Below are positions 1-5,162 of a stretch of 5,482 nt of DNA, one piece after another (positions within the stretch are counted from its first letter, which is position 1; each line of letters opens with the position of its first letter). Source of the stretch: an uncultured Bacteroidales bacterium (GTDB lineage Bacteria > Bacteroidota > Bacteroidia > Bacteroidales > Paludibacteraceae). Made by a program: the position numbers and the translations under genes. The stretch is from the NCBI GenBank assembly GCA_903873355.1, contig CAIQOG010000623.1, positions 1 through 5,482 on the forward strand, given 5' to 3'. Under the pieces are notes generated by a model. It was not told where the DNA came from and ran no database searches. It worked only from the letters and a program-made list of their open reading frames with translations.

Positions 1-743
1 AGTGTTGGCTGAATAAGATATTTTGAGAATAAATTATACAGAATGCCGTTGTTTGTTCCGATATTTGATTTTACAGCTCCCGGATGCATGGCATTTATCG
101 TTACACCTTTTCCCTGCAAGAGGTCATTCAATTCCCAAACAGTCATCAATTGAGCTGTTTTAGAAGCGCCGTAGCCACCGTAGCCACCGTATTTGCGTTT
201 TTCCCAGTTCAGGTCATCAATCTGCAAACCGTTAAAGCGGTGACCTTCGGAATTGACCTGAATAATGCGCGATGGAGCACTTTCAACCATTCGTTTCAAT
301 AATAAGCTGGTAATAAGAAACGACCCCAAATGATTAACAGCAAAGGCAGTCTCATACCCATCCACAGTGAGCTGCCGGGTAGTCATGTGAACTCCGGCAT
401 TATTTACCAACACATCGATGTGAGGATATTTGACCAGAATTGCTTCTGTTGCTTTTCTCACCTCACTCAGACTGCTGAAATCGGCCAGGTAATAATCGGG
501 TTCGTATGCCGAAAATGAACGAATTTCAGCACACAGTTTTTCAGCTTTTTCTTTGCTGCGGACTATGGTTACTATCTTTGCTCCGCCCTTTGCCAAACGA
601 ATAGCAGCTTGATATCCAACACCCGAAGTTGTTCCGGTTATTAGACATATTTTGCCATCCATCGATTCGGTGGATATTTTTTGCGGAAGACGTCCGGCAC
701 GAATAAAATCCAATTCGGGTGGAAATTCAAATTTCTTACTCAT
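1..743 (-). CDS. Short-chain dehydrogenase/reductase (SDR), retinol-dehydrogenase-like, 3' end cut by window edge
   Basis: The reading frame stays open from the ATG at 743-741 to the left edge, giving 247 complete codons without a stop. I see the classical Rossmann-fold SDR motifs: a cofactor-binding TGTTSGVG at residues 36-43, Arg62 after the second strand (family knowledge links a basic residue here to NADP(H) preference), Asp88 in the adenine-contact position, NNAG at 114-117, catalytic Ser165 (in VNSEGH), Tyr191 and Lys195 as YGASK, and HPG at 220-222. The family oxidises or reduces an alcohol/carbonyl in the cytoplasm; the substrate cannot be read from sequence. Related proteins are usually about 280-320 residues, so the C-terminal substrate-binding part is probably missing here. 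The start overlaps the stop of the upstream NTF2-like gene by one base, suggesting translational coupling. Met28, just before DGKICLITG, is an alternative start; I prefer Met1 because of the overlap. A 9-bp tandem repeat precedes the active-site Tyr. Confidence 0.93.
   Translation of the reverse strand, partial: MSKKFEFPPELDFIRAGRLPQKISTESMDGKICLITGTTSGVGYQAAIRLAKGGAKIVTIVRSKEKAEKLCAEIRSFSAYEPDYYLADFSSLSEVRKATEAILVKYPHIDVLVNNAGVHMTTRQLTVDGYETAFAVNHLGSFLITSLLLKRMVESAPSRIIQVNSEGHRFNGLQIDDLNWEKRKYGGYGGYGASKTAQLMTVWELNDLLQGKGVTINAMHPGAVKSNIGTNNGILYNLFSKYLIQPT
171..191. repeat. 9-bp tandem repeat (2.3 copies) next to the SDR active site
   Basis: The unit gtagccacc occurs at 171-179 and 180-188, followed by gta at 189-191. 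On the coding strand it reads as Tyr-Gly-Gly-Tyr-Gly-Gly-Tyr, and the last Tyr is the catalytic Tyr191. The repeat keeps the frame, so it adds or removes three residues at a time. Its perfect identity fits a recent slippage duplication, but an old conserved Gly/Tyr-rich loop would look the same. Confidence 0.75.
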
Positions 744-1195
744 TATCCAAATTTTTTAATCAAAAACCGTCGATACATTTTGTTCCAATGCGGAATATTG
801 TTGAAAATATCGCCCCACAAGTCGTAATAATCACGCTGTTGGAGTATTTGACCATTTTCACTGATAGTCAGTTTTGTAGAGCCATACATCGGAGTGCTGG
901 GATATTTTTTGAACATCATAGTCATTATCCAGTCGAAAATAATGATATTCTCATTCTGAGCTATGGACACTATTTCCATATTCAGCTGGTGAGTGCGTTT
1001 GGTAAGGCGATTACACATGGCGGTAAAATCTTCTATCCCTTCGATGCGCTGAATGGTATCCTGAAAAATAATATCCTTGTGATAATATGGAAAAATATGC
1101 GACCAATCAGGCTTACCTTCTGTATTATAAGTCTTTGACCACAAGTCTTTTACAATATCAATATTAATTGGTTTAAATGCAATTTCCTCCTTCAT
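743..1195 (-). CDS. NTF2-like / SnoaL-like domain protein
   Basis: This 150-residue protein has the size and pattern of a stand-alone NTF2-fold (SnoaL, ketosteroid-isomerase-like) cone-shaped barrel. Visible features are an N-terminal helix ending in LWSKTYN, then W31 and YYHKDIIFQD (37-46), typical of the family's first strand after the helices, then a Gly at 53 and a helix with TAMCNRL. Strands follow around 72-95 and 103-113, then DYYDLWGDIF at 122-131 and a very basic tail (MYRRFLIKKFG). Members are small enzymes or ligand-binding proteins; no substrate can be assigned. There is no signal peptide, so it should be cytoplasmic. It is the first gene of a leftward operon: its TAA shares an A with the ATG of the downstream SDR, making it likely that the two act together. 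A -7-type promoter lies about 30 bp upstream. The basic DLWGD...RRF...KFG tail resembles, from memory, NTF2-like proteins encoded beside SDR genes in proteobacterial lipid/stress clusters. Confidence 0.85.
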   Translation of the reverse strand: MKEEIAFKPINIDIVKDLWSKTYNTEGKPDWSHIFPYYHKDIIFQDTIQRIEGIEDFTAMCNRLTKRTHQLNMEIVSIAQNENIIIFDWIMTMMFKKYPSTPMYGSTKLTISENGQILQQRDYYDLWGDIFNNIPHWNKMYRRFLIKKFG

Positions 1196-1225
1196 ATATA
1201 GTGATAATTCTGAGTTTCATATTTA

Positions 1226-1233
1226 CAAAGATA
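1226..1233 (-). promoter_or_regulatory. Bacteroidota -7 element for the NTF2-SDR operon
   Basis: The leftward strand reads TATCTTTG, an exact match to the Bacteroidota primary sigma -7 consensus TAnnTTTG. It sits 30 bases before the ATG at 1195, a normal leader length. I see no good TTTG at -33, only a T-rich run, so the call rests on the -7 box and position. Confidence 0.55.
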
Positions 1234-1263
1234 AATAAATTTTGAATAAAAAAGTAGTCTGTA

Positions 1264-1294
1264 TTGTTATTGCTAACGAAAGTCAGTACATTTG
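1264..1294 (+). promoter_or_regulatory. Predicted promoter of the alpha/beta hydrolase gene
   Basis: A TTG at 1264-1266 is followed, after 20 bases, by TACATTTG at 1287-1294. This matches the Bacteroidota promoter pattern (TTG/TTTG, 19-21 bases, TAnnTTTG). Transcription would start near 1300 and give a leader of roughly 55-60 bases that carries a hairpin. It is the most complete promoter in the window. Confidence 0.6.
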
Positions 1295-1311
1295 AACATT
1301 AATTTATAACC

Positions 1312-1345
1312 AATAAATCTCTACAAAGTTCATAGAGGTTTTATT
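1312..1345 (+). other. Leader hairpin upstream of the alpha/beta hydrolase
   Basis: The arm at 1312-1323 (AATAAATCTCTA) pairs with 1333-1345 (TAGAGGTTTTATT) over about 12 base pairs, with one G-U wobble (1318 with 1338) and one bulged T (1342). The loop is the nine bases 1324-1332. It lies between the predicted promoter and the ATG at 1359, so it would form in the untranslated leader. The outer half is all A-U, so the stability comes from the inner six pairs. No long U-run follows, so it is not a typical terminator. I know no riboswitch of this shape. Confidence 0.4.
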
Positions 1346-1358
1346 CAAAAAAATACAG

Positions 1359-2234
1359 ATGATTTCAGGTTCTGCGAAAATTACAATTAAGGTGTTGGAA
1401 GTATTGAATTTTAAAAAGATGGTTGGAAAATCATTTCAAAAACCATCCAGAAGCAAAAAACCACTGATTCCAAAACACTTACAAAAAAAATTTCTTATAA
1501 ATGAGTTTTTGATTTCAGGTAAATCTGTGGTCACTATTCAACCCAAAGGAATTACTGAAAATATACATGTTGTCTATTTTCATGGTGGTGCTTATTTATT
1601 GGAAGGTAGCAGTATGCACTGGAAAATAGTGCAAACTATAGCGACAAAAGCAAATTGTAAAGTAAGCTATATTGATTACCCGCTGGCGCCGGAAAACACC
1701 TACAAAGAAACCTTTGATATGGTTCAGCAATCATTCGACAAACTCATTCTTCTATATCCTGAGGATCGGTTTATGCTAATGGGAGATTCTGCCGGGGGTG
1801 GTTTATCACTGGCGTTTGCTCAAAAGCAGGCAAATGATAATGCAAAAGTTCAACCGGAAAAAAACATACTCTTTTCTCCCTGGCTTGATTTGACCATGCA
1901 AAACCCGGATATAAAGACGCAGGTTGAACTTGACAAAATTCTACCATTAGAAGCTTTAATAAATGCAGGTAAAATGTATTCTGGTGGCGATAGTCCGGGT
2001 AATTATCTGTTATCGCCCATCAAGGGAAACTTAACCAATGTTGGTAAAACCACTGTTTTCTACGGAACGCATGAACTTTTTTACCCGGATTGTAAATTGC
2101 TGAAAGAAAAAACAAATAGTTTAGGTAATTTCAGTTTCCATGAGTTTCCGGATATGCAACACGACTGGGTTATTTTCCCTATTCCTGAAGCTAATGAAGC
2201 ATTGAATTTGGCTATTGAGTTTATAAAACACTGA
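1359..2234 (+). CDS. Alpha/beta hydrolase, hormone-sensitive-lipase type esterase (Abhydrolase_3-like)
   Basis: The 291-residue product has the hallmarks of the HSL/Aes esterase family. These are YFHGGAYLLEG at 73-83, whose HGG forms the oxyanion hole; YIDYPLAPEN at 104-113, matching the family's DYRLAPE; the nucleophile elbow GDSAGG at 142-147 with Ser144; GTHELFYPD at 236-244; and MQHDW at 266-270 with catalytic His268. The family hydrolyses short-chain carboxylic esters; the substrate is unknown. The residue at the usual catalytic Asp position of the G-x-x-D motif is Glu239. Asp244 is the second conserved acid of this region. The basic N-terminus (residues 19-45, rich in Lys) lacks a cleavable signal peptide, so a cytoplasmic location is likely. 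The start at 1359 is preceded by an A-rich stretch without a Shine-Dalgarno. The SOUL-family gene follows after 80 bases on the same strand. Confidence 0.92.
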   Translation: MISGSAKITIKVLEVLNFKKMVGKSFQKPSRSKKPLIPKHLQKKFLINEFLISGKSVVTIQPKGITENIHVVYFHGGAYLLEGSSMHWKIVQTIATKANCKVSYIDYPLAPENTYKETFDMVQQSFDKLILLYPEDRFMLMGDSAGGGLSLAFAQKQANDNAKVQPEKNILFSPWLDLTMQNPDIKTQVELDKILPLEALINAGKMYSGGDSPGNYLLSPIKGNLTNVGKTTVFYGTHELFYPDCKLLKEKTNSLGNFSFHEFPDMQHDWVIFPIPEANEALNLAIEFIKH

Positions 2235-2314
2235 TTTATAGTTTTTTTCAATAATACTATTTCCATTATAAAAGCAACTTTTGATTGAATGATTTGTTTA
2301 ACGGTAAATAAACA

Positions 2315-2920
2315 ATGAAAACAATGAAAATATTAAGAATATCAGTAACTGTACTTTTCTTATTATTCGTTCTATTTCAATCAATTATTATTATGGCAAC
2401 CAACAAAACAGAAGTACAAAAATATACTGTAATACAGAAAGACAAAGATTTCGAGATACGTTTTTATCCTGCAGCAACATTTGCAACTATCCAATCTAAA
2501 GCCAATACTTACAGAGATTTATCTTCACCCGGTTTCCGTAAACTTGCCGGATATATTTTTGGAAATAACGAATCGTCCGCTCACATTTCTATGACCTCTC
2601 CAGTTCATATGGATGTAAACGATACACTCTCATCTATGAGTTTCGTAATGCCTTCGGCTTACAACAAAACTAATTTACCCATTCCCAAAGATGAGGCGGT
2701 TACAATAAATGAAGTTCCCGAAGAATATGTGGCAGTTTTACGTTTTGGTGGTTATGCCAACGACGAAAAAATGAAACGTTATTCCGAAAACCTGAGAAAT
2801 ATTCTCACTCAAAAAGGAATTAAAACAATCGGTCGTTTCAGGTATTTAGGCTACAATCCTCCCTATCAGTTTATAGGTCGCAGAAATGAAATTATCGTTT
2901 CGATAGAATGGAAGAAATAA
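2315..2920 (+). CDS. SOUL heme-binding family protein with N-terminal membrane anchor or signal
   Basis: The 201-residue product matches the SOUL/HEBP family (Pfam SOUL) throughout. I see YTVIQKDKDFEIRFYPAATFA near the start (37-57), FRKLAGYIFGNN at 74-85, the signature MTSPVHM at 93-99, FVMPSAYN followed by LPIPKD at 110-126, the VPEEYVAVLRFGGYA strand at 134-148 and the closing LGYNPPYQFIGRRNEI at 178-193. Residues 5-28 form one hydrophobic segment, so the domain is probably exported or anchored in the inner membrane facing the periplasm. SOUL proteins are known to bind heme or other tetrapyrroles in eukaryotes; the bacterial role is largely undefined. Only two His residues exist, 90 and 98. 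ATG codons at 2315 and 2324 are both possible starts, differing by three residues. A strong terminator directly follows the stop. The gene may be co-transcribed with the esterase, as no good promoter lies in the 80-bp gap. Confidence 0.92.
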   Translation: MKTMKILRISVTVLFLLFVLFQSIIIMATNKTEVQKYTVIQKDKDFEIRFYPAATFATIQSKANTYRDLSSPGFRKLAGYIFGNNESSAHISMTSPVHMDVNDTLSSMSFVMPSAYNKTNLPIPKDEAVTINEVPEEYVAVLRFGGYANDEKMKRYSENLRNILTQKGIKTIGRFRYLGYNPPYQFIGRRNEIIVSIEWKK

Positions 2921-2921
2921 T

Positions 2922-2946
2922 AAAAGCGGAATTCACTCCGCTTTTT
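2922..2946. terminator. Bidirectional intrinsic terminator between convergent genes
   Basis: A perfect 9-bp stem, AAAAGCGGA (2922-2930) with TCCGCTTTT (2937-2945), encloses a six-base loop. On the plus strand the stem runs into CTTTTTCTTTT, a good U-tract for ending the SOUL-family transcript. On the minus strand the stem ends in TTTT followed by more A/T, so it should also end the U32 transcript. The loop includes part of the U32 stop codon (2933-2935), and the right arm encodes its last residues. Confidence 0.85.
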
Positions 2947-4195
2947 CTTTTGCATGTTCCGATGGAACAATCTTGAATAACTTATCGTTTCGTCGAATCA
3001 GCTCATTGGTTTTCATTGAGAAATAAGCTCCCTTTTCCACCTTGTCAACCGGTTCCAACTTTACACGAATTTCAGTTACTGTGTCTTCGTAAGCACCTGT
3101 TGTTTCGCCGGTAATCAGGATTTCGTCACCCACCGAAAGGTATTGTGCTTCCAGTAAAAACTCAGCCACACCAAGTTTTTGAAAGAAATTGGTACATTTA
3201 CCCACGTAAATCTTTTTGTGGGTAGCTTCCGAACCGTAGTTCTTGCTCCACTCACCAAGCCGCTGTCCGAGGTAATAGCCGTTCCAGAATCCACGATTAA
3301 AGACTTTGCTTAGGCGCAGGTCCCACTCGGCCATTTTCGCCACGGAAAACGTCCCGTTTAGCACCGATTCAATGGCTTCGTTGTAACAACCGACTACCGC
3401 TTTCACGTATTCTGCTCCACGCGCCCGACCTTCAATCTTGAAAACACGCACTCCTGCTTTCAGCATTTCGTCCACAAAACCGATGGTTTTCAGGTCTTTG
3501 GGCGACATGATATATTCGTTTTCAATATCCAGTTCAATCTCCGAATCTTTGTCTTTCACGGTATAACCCCGACGACAGATCTGATTGCACGCACCCCGGT
3601 TGGCCGACACGTTTTTTTCGTGCAGACTGAGGTAACATTTACCAGAAACAGCCATACACAAAGCACCGTGGCAGAACATTTCAATTCGAATCAACTCACC
3701 GTTCTTTCCTCGTATATTGTCGGTAATAATAGCCTGATAAATCTCTGCCACCTGCTCCATGTTCAACTCACGGGCCAGCACTACTACATCAGCAAATTGA
3801 GCATAAAACTTCAGTGATTCAACATTAGATATATTTAACTGTGTTGAAAGATGCACCTCCACTCCTATCGAGTTGGCATACATTAAAGCTGCCACATCTG
3901 CACAAATAACGGCAGAAACCTTCGATTCTTTGGCTACATCTATGATTTCGCGCATCAGAGTCAGGTCGCCATCATATAAAATGGTATTGACGGTGAGGTA
4001 GCTTTTTACTTTATTTTCGTTGCAGATACTCACAATTTCGCGCAGGTCGTCGGTCGTAAAATTACTGCTCGATTTGCTGCGCATATTCAGTTTTTCAATG
4101 CCAAAATACACCGAGTCCGCACCCGCTTTAATAGCTGCAGCAAGACTTTCCCACGAACCGGCCGGGGCCATAATTTCAATTTCTTCTCTTTTCAT
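2933..4195 (-). CDS. Peptidase U32 family protein, TrhP-like (probable RNA hydroxylation factor)
   Basis: The 420-residue product starts with IMAPAGSWESLAAAIKAGADSVYFG (8-32), typical of U32 proteins, and carries the full U32 signature from Glu172 to Ser190 (EMFCHGALC then SGKCYLS). Cys180, Cys187, Cys203 and Cys207 (the last two in NRGACNQICRRGY) occupy positions of the four Cys that bind an iron-sulfur cluster in characterised TrhP/RlhA proteins; Cys175 is an additional one. The C-terminal part (about 325-410) looks like the small beta-barrel domain of the family. Although named a peptidase, the studied bacterial members TrhP (YegQ, and YrrN/YrrO) and RlhA are needed for 5-hydroxyuridine at tRNA position 34 or 5-hydroxycytidine in 23S rRNA. 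The length fits TrhP better than the longer RlhA. It lies one base after the stop of the exported-protein gene, so the two form an operon. The start is fixed by that junction; no Shine-Dalgarno is seen. Confidence 0.92.
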   Translation of the reverse strand: MKREEIEIMAPAGSWESLAAAIKAGADSVYFGIEKLNMRSKSSSNFTTDDLREIVSICNENKVKSYLTVNTILYDGDLTLMREIIDVAKESKVSAVICADVAALMYANSIGVEVHLSTQLNISNVESLKFYAQFADVVVLARELNMEQVAEIYQAIITDNIRGKNGELIRIEMFCHGALCMAVSGKCYLSLHEKNVSANRGACNQICRRGYTVKDKDSEIELDIENEYIMSPKDLKTIGFVDEMLKAGVRVFKIEGRARGAEYVKAVVGCYNEAIESVLNGTFSVAKMAEWDLRLSKVFNRGFWNGYYLGQRLGEWSKNYGSEATHKKIYVGKCTNFFQKLGVAEFLLEAQYLSVGDEILITGETTGAYEDTVTEIRVKLEPVDKVEKGAYFSMKTNELIRRNDKLFKIVPSEHAKEKAE

Positions 4196-4196
4196 T

Positions 4197-5063
4197 TTAT
4201 TTAAAAACGGGAGTCAGTTTCTGAATCGAAAAACTTAAACCCAAACGTAACTGATGATACGGAAAATCCGTAATACCGTATTGATATTGAGCAAAATAAT
4301 CAATATCTTTAGTCATAAAAGTGAATTTGGAAGCATAAACCATTGGAGCATCGCCATAATCACTCGAATAATATTGGTTAGTATGCATCCAACCAGCATA
4401 GCCCGAAAGCGTATTTTCAAGTTTCCAATCAGGATTGCCGATAATCAGTTTTCCGCCGTACATGGTGGCGTCATCCTGTGTGCTGTTGGTTGTTTCCCAG
4501 CACATAAATCCCACATTTCCAACCAGACGCATTTCGCTGATAAATTTGCTTTTGGTATAAAAAGATTTTCCAATTTCCGCATCGAAATAATAGCCCGGTG
4601 TATCGAAATAACGCCGACTTTTTACAGTTTTAGCCGAAGCAGATTTCAACGTACTGTTCAATATAATGCCCGGAAGCCAATTTTGTTCTTTCAGCAGGCG
4701 AATTCGTGTCTGAACATATACATCACCACCCTCAAAACCGCTGGATGTTGAAGCTCCGCGCTGTAGCATCAATGCATCGGTGGTGTTGAAATGTTCCAAA
4801 ACTGTAGACCAGATTTTCAGCGAAACACGCTCGGGTAGGAGAGGAACTTCCAGTTTTACATAGCCGTTTGTAGTTTGGTCGCCATTTCCAAAGTAATAAT
4901 CACCCATTAAACTGATAGTTGTTTTAGCCGGAATACGTGCATCGGTAAACTCCGGTACCGGATTTGCATTCGGACCAAACCAGGCTGTGGAGTATTTAAT
5001 GGTTTGAGCATAAATACCTTGCAGGATACTAATAACGCATAAAATCAGAATTATTCTTTTCAT
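4197..5063 (-). CDS. Exported protein, probable outer-membrane beta-barrel, function unknown
   Basis: I chose Met at 5063, giving 288 residues that begin with a clear signal peptide: MKR, a hydrophobic core IILILCVISIL and a likely cleavage after Ala19 (IYA/QT). The frame runs open 29 codons further upstream, but that extension covers the predicted promoter and would bury the signal peptide. The mature protein is rich in Tyr, Trp, Gly, Asn and Thr, with many short strands of alternating residues (for example GYVKLEVPL, DVYVQTRIRLL, YYFDAEIGKSF, RLVGNVGFMCW) and a final strand LRLGLSFSI. This suggests an outer-membrane beta-barrel of perhaps ten to twelve strands. I recognise it only as resembling conserved uncharacterised Bacteroidota proteins, not a named family. 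Cys9 is inside the hydrophobic core without a proper lipobox, so it is not a lipoprotein. It is the first gene of an operon with the U32-family gene. Confidence 0.8.
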   Translation of the reverse strand: MKRIILILCVISILQGIYAQTIKYSTAWFGPNANPVPEFTDARIPAKTTISLMGDYYFGNGDQTTNGYVKLEVPLLPERVSLKIWSTVLEHFNTTDALMLQRGASTSSGFEGGDVYVQTRIRLLKEQNWLPGIILNSTLKSASAKTVKSRRYFDTPGYYFDAEIGKSFYTKSKFISEMRLVGNVGFMCWETTNSTQDDATMYGGKLIIGNPDWKLENTLSGYAGWMHTNQYYSSDYGDAPMVYASKFTFMTKDIDYFAQYQYGITDFPYHQLRLGLSFSIQKLTPVFK

Positions 5064-5087
5064 ACTGATTGAGCTAAAATTCAACTG

Positions 5088-5095
5088 CAAAGATA
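5088..5095 (-). promoter_or_regulatory. Bacteroidota -7 element for the exported-protein/U32 operon
   Basis: The leftward strand reads TATCTTTG, the same octamer as before the NTF2-SDR operon and an exact TAnnTTTG match. It lies 24 bases upstream of the ATG at 5063, leaving a short leader. It supports that start over the longer open frame, which would place the promoter inside the coding sequence. No clear -33 TTTG is at proper spacing. Confidence 0.55.
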
Positions 5096-5134
5096 GATAA
5101 ACCAATTCAAAATATAGAACTCTGGAAAATTTCC

Positions 5135-5142
5135 TACCTTTG
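5135..5142 (+). promoter_or_regulatory. Bacteroidota -7 element for the dus gene
   Basis: TACCTTTG matches the TAnnTTTG consensus exactly, 20 bases before the ATG at 5163, which predicts a leader of about 10-15 bases. The -33 region is weak. It is divergent from, and 39 bases away from, the -7 element of the leftward operon, so the two promoters share their upstream DNA. Confidence 0.6.
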
Positions 5143-5162
5143 CACTCCAATTTTGTTTACTC

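Noticed and set aside
719..1138. 139-codon rightward open frame opposite the NTF2-like gene
   Set aside because: It is entirely antisense to the well-supported NTF2-like gene and the SDR start, has no recognisable domain, and lies where no rightward promoter is seen.
1186..1192. Perfect Shine-Dalgarno-like AAGGAGG on the leftward strand
   Set aside because: It begins directly after the ATG of the NTF2-like gene and encodes Lys-Glu-Glu. No in-frame start codon lies at proper distance downstream, so it is a by-product of the codons.
2270..2282. Small inverted repeat AAAAG-CAA-CTTTT between the esterase and SOUL-family genes
   Set aside because: A five-pair A/T-rich stem with a three-base loop is too weak for a terminator, and no T-run follows. 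The rest of this 80-bp gap shows no clear promoter; the nearest TTTG (2293-2296) lacks the TA.
4254..4751. 165-codon rightward open frame opposite the exported-protein gene
   Set aside because: It is a shadow of the leftward gene, which has a signal peptide, promoter and operon context; the shadow protein shows no family features.
5037..5039. Possible lipoprotein Cys (Cys9) in the exported protein's signal peptide
   Set aside because: The Cys is in the middle of the hydrophobic core, too close to the N-terminus, without a lipobox and with a better signal peptidase I site after Ala19.
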